DNA of 15,727 nt, taken from the NCBI GenBank assembly GCA_964015035.1, contig CAXHCA010000154.1, positions 1 through 15,727 on the forward strand. The letters run 5' to 3'. The notes beneath the pieces were generated by a model. That model had not been told where the DNA came from and did not search any database. It saw nothing but the letters and a program-made list of their open reading frames with translations. This DNA comes from BQJU01 sp964015035 (GTDB lineage: Bacteria; Bacteroidota; Bacteroidia; Chitinophagales; Saprospiraceae). A program made the translations under genes and the position numbers. Below, in pieces: positions 7,426 to 14,635 of the stretch. The number at the start of each line of letters is the position of its first letter. Position 1 is the first letter of the stretch.

Positions 7426-8808
7426 TCACTCAAACACGGCCCACAATTCTACATTTTTACCCCAGCACTCTACCTTGCTTAATTCGGGGACTTCCAACAG
7501 GCAGGATTCGACGAGATTAAAATCAAAGGGCTGGAGCTTACAACGCAAATTATCGATGTAAACAATATCGCCGCTGGTTTTGTCGGCCAAGCAAGTATAT
7601 TCTGCGAAAGCATTGGCATTATTCAGGTTGGCATCAAGAAAGGTAAGGATATTGATGGTGATATTTTGCCGCGAAAGGGTCTCCGCCCAAACACATATAT
7701 CTTGTCCATCAGCGCGACAGATATTGGCACCATCGCTGACCAAAAAGATCGATTTCTTGGTGGCGGAATTTTTGGAAAACAACTCTGGAGAAGCCTGTAA
7801 AATATTGAGTAGCGGCGTCGTTCCATCGGGTACCAGAAATTCAAGTTCCTGCCGCAGTGCTTTCCGGGTTAAGTCTCCCACCGGATACCAAAGCCGGGGC
7901 GTCGTGCCACAATCTCCCCCAATGGTGCCGATGCCGACCTGGGTTCCCACGGGAACATCGTAGAGTAGAGAAAGGGCCGTTTCCCGCATCACTTCAAAGC
8001 GGGTGGTACCCATACAAATCACTTTTTCCATGACCATAGAGCCGGAAATGTCCAATAGAAAAAGCACTTCGTCATATTTGTCAAAATTTAAGGACTTGAA
8101 GATGTTATCCGGCAAATTGGTGATTTCCTTTTCAGCGGCCAGCCGTGCCTCGGCCAGAGAATCATAAGCTGGAGGTATATGGATGCCCAGCGTATCACTG
8201 ATGATCTGAAAATTTTTACGCGCATTGGTGTTGGTGGGATTGTTTTGAATGGCTTTTTCAAATGCTTCGCGGGCTCGCTCTAGGTCACGACGGTGTACGT
8301 GGGAGTGGGGCGCGAGGTCCGCCCGACGATGGCCGTTTTGCCCTTGATCCATAATCGTGGCATAACCAATGGCATTGTGGTAAATGCTGAGCAATTTTGG
8401 TTTGCCTAGAGGCTCTTGCAAGTCAATGCTCTTTTTGAATAAAGTCAAAGCTGGACCGTATCTTCCGGAATAACAATTGATCATACCTTCCAGGAAGGTC
8501 TTCATCGCTAGCTTTTGTGGATATTCTGGATCACGGACCTCTAAATAGCGTTCGCCCTCGTGGAGAATTTCCAGACTTTCTTCTCCCTTCCCTACCCGAC
8601 TCAGGCTCATGGCCAATGATAGGGCAAAACTGAAATTATCAGGCGCGAGGTCGTACGCACGTTTGAAATAATTGACCGCCTTAGAGTAGTTGCCTTCACT
8701 ATAATTCAAAGTACCCCGATAGTGTAGTCGGTAAGCCGTTTTCTTGCCTCCGGAAGGCAAAAATCCCAGGCACATTATGGTGGCCAGTAGCAGAAAAAGC
8801 TGTCTCAT
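7426..8808 (-). CDS. Secreted TPR and von Willebrand factor A domain protein
   Basis: A 460-residue protein exported by a Sec signal peptide (MRQLFLLLATIMCLGFLPSG). Residues about 25-200 form tetratricopeptide-like helical pairs (SEGNYSKAVNYFKRAYDLAPDN; later RAREAFEKAIQNNPTN). A von Willebrand A domain follows: the metal-binding (MIDAS) motif DISGSM is at 253-258, a threonine motif DGTTPL is downstream, and the aspartate motif LVSDGA comes next, so metal-dependent ligand binding looks intact. Such TPR-VWA proteins usually serve protein-protein interaction at the envelope; the partner here is unknown. The ATG at 8808 was chosen over an in-frame TTG at 8835 because it places the signal peptide at the N-terminus. 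A 15-base palindrome lies 30 bases upstream. Confidence 0.85.
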   Translation of the reverse strand: MRQLFLLLATIMCLGFLPSGGKKTAYRLHYRGTLNYSEGNYSKAVNYFKRAYDLAPDNFSFALSLAMSLSRVGKGEESLEILHEGERYLEVRDPEYPQKLAMKTFLEGMINCYSGRYGPALTLFKKSIDLQEPLGKPKLLSIYHNAIGYATIMDQGQNGHRRADLAPHSHVHRRDLERAREAFEKAIQNNPTNTNARKNFQIISDTLGIHIPPAYDSLAEARLAAEKEITNLPDNIFKSLNFDKYDEVLFLLDISGSMVMEKVICMGTTRFEVMRETALSLLYDVPVGTQVGIGTIGGDCGTTPRLWYPVGDLTRKALRQELEFLVPDGTTPLLNILQASPELFSKNSATKKSIFLVSDGANICRADGQDICVWAETLSRQNITINILTFLDANLNNANAFAEYTCLADKTSGDIVYIDNLRCKLQPFDFNLVESCLLEVPELSKVECWGKNVELWAVFE

Positions 8809-8837
8809 TATTTCAAATCGTGTTAAAACACCCAATA

Positions 8838-8852
8838 TTCGAAAATTTCGAA
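8838..8852. promoter_or_regulatory. Perfect inverted repeat upstream of the TPR-VWA gene
   Basis: TTCGAAA-A-TTTCGAA is a perfect 7-base inverted repeat around one central base, 30 bases from the ATG at 8808. Position and symmetry suit an operator for a dimeric regulator, but the repeat is AT-rich and short and no regulator is adjacent. Confidence 0.3.
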
Positions 8853-8977
8853 CATTCTTGCTGTAAAATATTGCTCTTTAATACCAAGTACAGGGTTTTA
8901 GTGCATGTTTGGAGGTAATCATTCAGTCTCGGTAAAACCGGGATTTTGGAACTTCACTTCGGCTATTTTTTCGTCCG

Positions 8978-8994
8978 TCTCGGCTGAGCCGAGA
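8978..8994. repeat. Short perfect hairpin between the TPR-VWA and OmpA-like genes
   Basis: TCTCGGC-TGA-GCCGAGA forms a 7-bp stem with a 3-base loop. The heptamer GTCTCGG occurs at its start (8977-8983) and again at 8926-8932, beside a weaker CGGT-AAA-ACCG hairpin. No T-tract follows on either strand, so it is not a standard terminator, although it lies about 115 bases after the OmpA-like gene. The rest of this 300-base gap (8809-9110) shows nothing else I can name. Confidence 0.4.
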
Positions 8995-9110
8995 TGCACT
9001 TAAAAATGAGCCTTGTGAGAACCCAAAACCTACAATTTTCCCCAAAGTGCCATTTCTATAAAAAAACGGTTCGTCTTACATCTCCGGTTCTCTAAACATC
9101 TTCCACCCTA

Positions 9111-9533
9111 TTAAATAAAAATCGGTTTGATAATGATATCTACTCTTCGGTTCTTTAACTTTCCTTCCCAGGTATTATTGTCGTAAACAGGGTTTAACTC
9201 ACCAAAATCTTCAATAGAAATGTGGTCGTTGGGGATGCCCTTTTTTAATAATCGATGAATGGCAGCCTCACTGCGCAATTGCGACAAGCGGGCATTGTAT
9301 TCCTGACTGCCAATGTCGTCGGTATGGCTGTGCACGGTGATGGCATATTGTTCCACATTGGGAATGGATTGTAGCCAAAGATAGAGCGCTTTCTCCTGCT
9401 CTCCATCAATGTAATAAGAGCCGCCGCCAAAGTAGATGCTAAAAATGTAGTGATCCGGCGCCGATTGCTCTTGTTCCTGACCAGATAGAAGAATGGGGAG
9501 CAAGACTAAAAAAGGGAGGATTATTTTTTTCAT
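9111..9533 (-). CDS. Minimal OmpA-like peptidoglycan-binding protein
   Basis: A 140-residue exported protein: signal peptide MKKIILPFLVLLPILLSG, then almost nothing but an OmpA C-terminal domain. Visible family features are HSHTDDIG at 68-75, N80, LS at 83-84, R87 and the terminal NRRVDIII at 128-135. D72 and R87 are spaced as the Asp/Arg pair that contacts the diaminopimelate side chain in OmpA-like domains. It should bind peptidoglycan in the periplasm. Unlike most family members it has no beta-barrel, lipobox or TPR/PD40 repeats, so it would be a free periplasmic peptidoglycan binder. It is transcribed alone. Confidence 0.88.
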   Translation of the reverse strand: MKKIILPFLVLLPILLSGQEQEQSAPDHYIFSIYFGGGSYYIDGEQEKALYLWLQSIPNVEQYAITVHSHTDDIGSQEYNARLSQLRSEAAIHRLLKKGIPNDHISIEDFGELNPVYDNNTWEGKLKNRRVDIIIKPIFI

Positions 9534-9686
9534 GATCGGGTATTTTGCCTTTCAATATACATTTAAAAGAGCAGTTGATGCAAGCATTGAAGTCGTATTA
9601 ACAGAGAAGTTAGGGTATTGTCAAATAAAAGCTAGTACATTTCCTCTCTTTAAAAACTGTATCTTTATCGTCCATAAACCCAATCT

Positions 9687-10280
9687 ATGATCATTCGTGA
9701 AGGAGGCCTGCAATTTACCTTTGGTAAAGGTTGGACCGTGAAAAAATACGACCGACATCGGTACTACCGTGGGTTAAGTGGAGCGGGGCTAAAAGGAGTA
9801 GACTTTATCTGTCTTCATGAACGAAAGGAACTGGTACTGGTAGAGGTGAAAAACTATACAACCCGCCACAACCGGGCTATGCAAAAATCCTTTTCTGTGG
9901 ATGCCAAACCGCCGGAGGAATTGGCTATAGCAATTCAGCAAAAGTTGGTAGATACCTTGGTGGCCATCGATGCGGTTTTTCAATATTACCAACGAGGTTG
10001 GATGCACCGTAAATTCCAGCCGATCATTCAGTATTGGCCCTGGCCTTCTTTTGATCGATATTTTTGGACACAAGCCTATCAGTTGGCTCAGTCACGGGAA
10101 ACCATTCGCGCGGTCCTTTGGTTGGAATTGGATACTGATGATCCTGGGGATTATGTAGAACAACTGCAGCAGCAATTGCAACAACAACCCGATAAAGGCT
10201 TGCCTCCAATTGAAATATTTAATCACAAAAATGTACCCGCTTCCGCTCATATCCAAGTGAAAAGAGTAACGGAGCGCTAG
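9687..10280 (+). CDS. Standalone PD-(D/E)XK nuclease-fold protein
   Basis: A 197-residue cytoplasmic protein with no signal peptide or membrane segment. An N-terminal region carries the PD-(D/E)XK signature: D39 in KGVDFICLH, then E53-x-K55 at the end of a strand in ELVLVEVKNY, preceded by a GWTVKKYDRHRYYRG segment like the helix-strand lead-in of YraN-type and restriction-like folds. The rest is helical and rich in Trp and Gln (YWPWPSFDRYFW; QLQQQLQQQ) with no second domain I know. No methyltransferase, helicase or other defence gene is adjacent, so it is not evidently a restriction system. Nuclease activity is inferred from three residues. It ends 2 bases from the convergent nadE stop. Confidence 0.68.
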   Translation: MIIREGGLQFTFGKGWTVKKYDRHRYYRGLSGAGLKGVDFICLHERKELVLVEVKNYTTRHNRAMQKSFSVDAKPPEELAIAIQQKLVDTLVAIDAVFQYYQRGWMHRKFQPIIQYWPWPSFDRYFWTQAYQLAQSRETIRAVLWLELDTDDPGDYVEQLQQQLQQQPDKGLPPIEIFNHKNVPASAHIQVKRVTER

Positions 10281-10282
10281 GC

Positions 10283-11920
10283 TTACGCCAAATATTTTCC
10301 CACAATTGGCATTCTGCGGCCCATGCCAAAAGCTTTACTGGAAACCCGCAAGACCGGTGCCGTTTGGTAACGTTTAAATTCATTGATATTGACGAGTCGC
10401 AAAATACGGCGTACCAGTTTTTCATCATATCCCATTTCGATGATGTCCTGTGGGCTTTTCTGTTGTTCAATGTAGTGATACAAAATGGGATCGAGTACAT
10501 CGTATTCAGGGAGGCTGTCAGTATCCTTTTGATCGGGGCGTAACTCTGCGCTGGGCGGTTTGGTAATGATGTTTTCGGGAATTACTTCTGCGTCTTTATT
10601 CATGTAGTGCGCCAATTCGAAGACCTCTGTTTTGTACACATCGCCGATGACTGAAAGGCCGCCACACATATCGCCGTAAAGGGTGCCGTAACCAACAGCC
10701 ATCTCGCTTTTATTGGAAGTGTTGAGCAAGATAGGGCCAAATTTATTGGAAAAGGCCATCAGTAGCATGCCGCGAATCCGGGCTTGCAGGTTCTCTTCGG
10801 CAATATTAAACGAAGTTCCCCAGAAATGAGGTTTCAAAATAGATTCGTAGGAATTGTAAATTTCTTCTACTGGAATAATATCATATTGGATACCCAGATT
10901 TTCGGCCAATTGCCGAGCATCATTCACCGAATGATCGGATGAATATTGTGAAGGCATCAGCAATACGCGCACATTATCTTTTCCAAGAGCTCTAGCGGCC
11001 AAAACGGCGACTACAGCTGAATCAATGCCTCCTGAAAGTCCAAGAATGGTTTTGCGAAAGCCCAGTTTGCCAAAATAATCCCGCAGGCCCATCACCAGTG
11101 CATCGTGGATGAGTGGCATCTTTCCCTTGGGTTGGGTTACCTCCCGGCCACCTTTCTCCACCTCAGTCAAATCATACACTTTCATGAGCTCCTCAAAATA
11201 CGGCAATTCATCAAAAACCTTCCCGTCTGGCGACATCACCAGAGACCCGCCATCAAATAGGATTTCGGTTTGCGCTCCTACATGGTTGACATAAAATATT
11301 GGTAAGCCATACCGCTCCACATTGGTAGTCAATACGTGAATCCGCTCGTCCATGTGGTCATAAGCAAATGGGGATGCTGAAACATTGAGTACGAAATCGG
11401 GTTTTTGTGGCATCATTTGATCCAACGGACACACCTTATATAATGGATTTTCATTGCCCACGTTCCAAATGTCCTCACAGATGGTCAACGCAATGCGTTT
11501 ACCCTGATATTCAAACACTCTCCATTCATGGGCAGGTTCGAAATAGCGGTACTCATCAAAGATATCATAGGTGGGCAGGAGGGTCTTGTGTTGGACAAAC
11601 TGCACTTTGCCTTCCGCTAAAAAATAGGCAGAATTATACAGGTCTTTGCCTTCCGGAACGGGATTGCGGCTCGGTGATCCCACCACAATGGCGATGCCTT
11701 CCGCAGCTTTTGCCAATTCCATAATACTGGCTTCCGCCAAATCAATAAAATCTTCAAACTCCAGGAAGTCGCGCGGCGGGTAACCCACAGTGGCCAATTC
11801 CGGAAAGCAGACAATATCTACGCCTAGGGCTTTTGCCTGAGCCGTATAATCCAGCATCTTCTGTAGGTTTCCCGTAAAGTTGCCGATGTGCATGTTTATT
11901 TGAGCGAGGGCTATTTTCAT
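10283..11920 (-). CDS. nadE: Glutamine-dependent NAD synthetase
   Basis: Makes NAD from nicotinic acid adenine dinucleotide, ATP and glutamine in the last step of NAD synthesis. The 545 residues hold two domains. An N-terminal nitrilase-type amidase has the catalytic triad E41 (FPELA), K112 (HKTLLPTYDIF) and C148 (LTICEDIWN), and releases ammonia from glutamine. A C-terminal synthetase has the ATP-binding loop SGGIDS at 296-301, followed by NTSNKSEMAVGYGT and the C-terminal KRYQTAPVLRV region. Length is normal for the bacterial two-domain form, and all key residues are present. The gene is monocistronic with a near-consensus promoter. No NAD-repressor site or riboswitch was recognised in its short leader. 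Confidence 0.98.
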   Translation of the reverse strand: MKIALAQINMHIGNFTGNLQKMLDYTAQAKALGVDIVCFPELATVGYPPRDFLEFEDFIDLAEASIMELAKAAEGIAIVVGSPSRNPVPEGKDLYNSAYFLAEGKVQFVQHKTLLPTYDIFDEYRYFEPAHEWRVFEYQGKRIALTICEDIWNVGNENPLYKVCPLDQMMPQKPDFVLNVSASPFAYDHMDERIHVLTTNVERYGLPIFYVNHVGAQTEILFDGGSLVMSPDGKVFDELPYFEELMKVYDLTEVEKGGREVTQPKGKMPLIHDALVMGLRDYFGKLGFRKTILGLSGGIDSAVVAVLAARALGKDNVRVLLMPSQYSSDHSVNDARQLAENLGIQYDIIPVEEIYNSYESILKPHFWGTSFNIAEENLQARIRGMLLMAFSNKFGPILLNTSNKSEMAVGYGTLYGDMCGGLSVIGDVYKTEVFELAHYMNKDAEVIPENIITKPPSAELRPDQKDTDSLPEYDVLDPILYHYIEQQKSPQDIIEMGYDEKLVRRILRLVNINEFKRYQTAPVLRVSSKAFGMGRRMPIVGKYLA

Positions 11921-11969
11921 GGATGTTTTTTTAAAGAAGCACTTAAAACGGTATTTACTTCAAGCAAAA

Positions 11970-12000
11970 CAAAGATAAATCAACTTAGTTTAAAATCAAA
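11970..12000 (-). promoter_or_regulatory. Near-consensus Bacteroidota promoter for nadE
   Basis: On the minus strand TTTG (12000-11997) and TATCTTTG (11977-11970), a full match to TAnnTTTG, are 19 bases apart. Transcription would start near 11965, about 45 bases before the nadE ATG. This is the best-spaced promoter in the window. Confidence 0.6.
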
Positions 12001-12125
12001 ACTAAGGAGTCAAAAAAGATATTGCCCCTCTTTTTTAGGATTTTGTCTGAAAAAAATGGGGTCCCGTCCGTTTTTCTGGCATTTTGGCTCATTTACAGGT
12101 AGATTGTAAGAAAAAACAATTAATC

Positions 12126-12488
12126 ATGTGTAGGCACAATCATGCTCATTATGCTTCTCGTCGCGGTCGCCGCCGCAGCATTGCTGACGAAAAGGTTCGA
12201 TTTTACCGCAACTTGCGGTCGTTCATTGCCTTTAATTTTATCGTTCCGGTTACCTGGTTAATTACCGGTGACATTAATGGTTTATGGAAGATCAGTTTGA
12301 TTTGGGGGATTATTATGTTCTTCAAATCTGTGAAGTTGTTTGGCGTACCGGGCACGGATGGATGGTTAAGCCAGGATTTTGAAGATTGGGCGGCATCGCG
12401 TAAGCAAGCTGCACCTTTAGACGATGAACCGGAGGCAGAACCTTTATTTGACGACCGCGGAAACTGGAGAGAAAAAGACCTGGTGTAA
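12126..12488 (+). CDS. 2TM-domain small membrane protein
   Basis: A 120-residue protein from the ATG at 12126. An upstream in-frame ATG at 12084 would add 14 residues with no matching pattern and is less likely. After a His/Arg-rich cytoplasmic start (MCRHNHAHYASRRGRRRS) comes a 2TM domain: ADEKVRFYRNLRSFIAFNF leading into a first membrane segment at about 33-47, a short turn ITGDING, and a second segment at about 53-67 (WKISLIWGIIMFF). The tail is acidic (DDEPEAEPLFDD). Such domains occur in Bacteroidota alone or fused to LytTR-type regulators; their role is poorly known. It faces the LytS-type kinase across a shared hairpin, which is suggestive but not proof of a link. Confidence 0.78.
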   Translation: MCRHNHAHYASRRGRRRSIADEKVRFYRNLRSFIAFNFIVPVTWLITGDINGLWKISLIWGIIMFFKSVKLFGVPGTDGWLSQDFEDWAASRKQAAPLDDEPEAEPLFDDRGNWREKDLV

Positions 12489-12499
12489 TCAAACCGGTC

Positions 12500-12538
12500 C
12501 CTCTTGGATTGGCGCGCTCATAGTTCCAATCCAAGGGG
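12500..12538. terminator. Convergent hairpin between the 2TM gene and the histidine kinase
   Basis: CCTCTTGGATTGG (12500-12512) pairs with CCAATCCAAGGGG (12526-12538), giving 13 bp including one G-T pair around a 13-base loop. It fills the gap between two convergent stops, so it probably ends transcripts from both sides. Neither strand has a strong T-run after the stem. Confidence 0.65.
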
Positions 12539-13609
12539 TTATCTCTCTATCATCTCTTCTTGTGACATGGCAGATATCAAAGGCAGGCAAACGGTAAAAT
12601 ACGCCGCACTCTCTTCCACCACCACCTCTTCATTTGTAAAAAAGGCGTAGCGATTTTTGATATTGCGTAAGCCAATTTTGGTTGACGGCATTTCCTGCTT
12701 TTTCTTTTGCAGATTATTGCGCACACAAAGCCGATCGTTTTCATCAAAATACAACTCCAGATAAAGCGGATGCTGACTCGATACCACATTGTGCTTGATG
12801 GCATTTTCAAACAATATTTGCAAAGAAAGCGGAATGATCAGCTGCGGATAAGCTGCTTCGGGAATGCGCAAATCAACTTTCAGGTTTTCACCAAAACGTT
12901 CCCTGACCAGAAAAATATAGGCGTGTAGAAATTCTAATTCCTCGGAAAGCGGAAGCAGCTTTTTGTCGCGGATTTCCAAAAAATAACGGTAGACTTTAGA
13001 CAACTTTCTCACAAAGGTTACGGCCTTATCAGCATCCTCCGGGATAATGCAGGTCAGGGTATTTAAGCTATTGAATAAAAAATGTGGGTTCACCTGACTT
13101 TTTAATCCTTCTAATTGCGACTGAATATTCTCCTGCTTGAGTTGTTCTGTTTCCAAAATGCTTCGCTTCCAGCGATCGTAAAAAAAGATACTTTCGTAAA
13201 TGGAGACAGCTAAAGCAATGATGATGATGGAAGGAGTGACATAGACCGAATCAGGGATGTCATGGTAGTCTACAAACAAATATTTGTCGTGTAGGGTACC
13301 GATGGTAAATTGTACGATCATGTACACAGTAGCAATTCCGAGAACTGTATATAAAAGGCGCGTTTTCGTCTGCCCATGTCCTGGGAATCGTTGGCGCATT
13401 TCAATGAATACCCACCGTACGCCTAGCCAATAACCGATGGTGAATATCAGAGACATCGCAAACTGGGGCAAATACGCAACCAGCCCCTCACTCAAGGTTC
13501 CGTGAAAAAAAAGCAGCGGCATGAAAAAGGCAACGATGGGAATGCCCAACAGCAAAAATAGGGTGTCATCAAATCCCAGCACCTCCTTGTTTTTTTTTCT
13601 ATTGCGCAT
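12539..13609 (-). CDS. LytS-family membrane sensor histidine kinase
   Basis: A 356-residue inner-membrane kinase expected to autophosphorylate and pass phosphate to a LytTR-type response regulator. Four membrane segments are visible at roughly 16-36, 47-67, 85-105 and 123-143, with no extracellular sensor domain of size. A coiled linker follows (ETEQLKQENIQSQLEGLK), then the His-kinase core with H176 in SQVNPHFLFNSLN, and an ATPase domain with the N-box LFENAIKHN (N269) and glycine box IGLRNIKNR at 312-319. All catalytic parts look intact. The usual partner regulator is not adjacent: downstream is only the convergent 2TM gene, and upstream are a gene remnant and a DUF2461 gene. It must therefore act with a regulator encoded elsewhere. 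Confidence 0.92.
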   Translation of the reverse strand: MRNRKKNKEVLGFDDTLFLLLGIPIVAFFMPLLFFHGTLSEGLVAYLPQFAMSLIFTIGYWLGVRWVFIEMRQRFPGHGQTKTRLLYTVLGIATVYMIVQFTIGTLHDKYLFVDYHDIPDSVYVTPSIIIIALAVSIYESIFFYDRWKRSILETEQLKQENIQSQLEGLKSQVNPHFLFNSLNTLTCIIPEDADKAVTFVRKLSKVYRYFLEIRDKKLLPLSEELEFLHAYIFLVRERFGENLKVDLRIPEAAYPQLIIPLSLQILFENAIKHNVVSSQHPLYLELYFDENDRLCVRNNLQKKKQEMPSTKIGLRNIKNRYAFFTNEEVVVEESAAYFTVCLPLISAMSQEEMIER

Positions 13610-13647
13610 TGTCGCCTTTGTATGCTTTCAAGATCAGCTTATCAAAT

Positions 13648-13928
13648 TTACAGATTTTTCTCATACTCCTTCAATGCAGTTTCCAGGCCGAGCACGATAT
13701 CCCGCAATTCCAAAGATGCTCTTAGCAATTAAGGCGGTGTCGCGCAAGCCTTCCATAAAATGAAAATGGGTCTCTAAATCGGAAGTTTCTACATTGATAA
13801 AATCGGATATCCGGGCATGAAAAGCCTCGGCATCAAACTTGCTGCATTTCCGGACTCATTTCCACTACATTTTTTCGAATCGTCGTTTGGGTGGGGTGAA
13901 TAGTGAGATGGAGTGGTTGATTTGTCAA
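13648..13928 (-). pseudogene. Frameshifted remnant of a small gene after the DUF2461 gene
   Basis: Three protein-like segments follow one another in three frames. The first, from about 13928 (a TTG overlapping the upstream stop in TTGA), reads TNQPLHLTIHPTQTTIRK and ends MSPEMQQ at a stop (13833-13835). The second, after a +1 shift, starts FDAEAFHARISDFINVETSD and ends LRDTALIAK near 13725. The third, after another +1 shift, starts SLELRDIVLGLETALKEYE and ends at a TAA (13648-13650). Joined, they give about 93 residues of plausible helical protein with a normal C-terminus. I do not recognise the family. It is probably a decayed gene that was once coupled to the DUF2461 gene, less likely two assembly indels. 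Confidence 0.5.
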
Positions 13929-14596
13929 TCCACAATTGATTCCCCATTCATATTCGTGGTCAACACCATGCTCATATAATCAAAATAAGGGCGCATGGCT
14001 TCAAAGGTCTTTTGTACTTCTTTGAGAAAATTATCCTTTGTGACTTCCTGATCTGTGAAGTTTCTGCGCACGATGAAGCTTTTTTTACGAATCAGATCCA
14101 GCACCGGACTATCTTTGTCATACCCTCTTGGAGCAGTTTTTAATTCGTCCCCGTGCAGCTCTCCGAAGTATTGCTGAAAAGTGGGATCGGCAATGATTTT
14201 GCGAATGGGTTGATCGTCAACGACGAACTCGTCGCGGATGCGTTTGAGGTCTTGGGAATTGGGTCGCCAAAAGCCTCCTCCGGCAAAGGAAGCACCGGGT
14301 TCGATATGGAGGTAATATCCACCACGTAGCCGGTTGGTGGCGCGGGTGAAGCCCATACCAAAGTTGTTTTTATACGGAGATTTGTCTTTGGAAAAACGCA
14401 CATCCCGATAAATCCGAAAAAGTTTGGATCCTTCCAAATGATCCGTTTGGGCCAGGGCTTCTTCAACGGCTTTGATGAAATGTTTCATATTTTGATGAGC
14501 CGCATCATATTGGTCCTTATTGGCCTGAAACCACTCTCGATCATTGTGGTTGGAAAGGTCTTTTAGAAATTGTATTGTCGATTTTTGAATGTTCAT
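13925..14596 (-). CDS. DUF2461 (TIGR02453) family protein
   Basis: A 223-residue cytoplasmic protein that matches the DUF2461 family in length and hallmarks: STIQFLKDLSNHNDREWFQANK at the N-terminus, then FRIYRDVRFSKDKSPYKNNFG near residues 60-80, the GGYYLHIEPG segment, and GGGFWRP in the middle. The biochemical role of the family is unknown to me. It begins 39 bases after the stop of the formiminotransferase/cyclodeaminase gene on the same strand, so co-transcription is likely. Its stop codon overlaps the possible TTG start of the decayed gene that follows. Confidence 0.93.
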   Translation of the reverse strand: MNIQKSTIQFLKDLSNHNDREWFQANKDQYDAAHQNMKHFIKAVEEALAQTDHLEGSKLFRIYRDVRFSKDKSPYKNNFGMGFTRATNRLRGGYYLHIEPGASFAGGGFWRPNSQDLKRIRDEFVVDDQPIRKIIADPTFQQYFGELHGDELKTAPRGYDKDSPVLDLIRKKSFIVRRNFTDQEVTKDNFLKEVQKTFEAMRPYFDYMSMVLTTNMNGESIVD

Positions 14597-14635
14597 TATG
14601 CCAACGATTTGATGATCAATATTTCGGGAGGGGCT

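Noticed and set aside
8809..8835. Longer TPR-VWA protein starting at TTG 8835
   Set aside because: It would put nine polar residues before a standard signal peptide; the ATG at 8808 is better.
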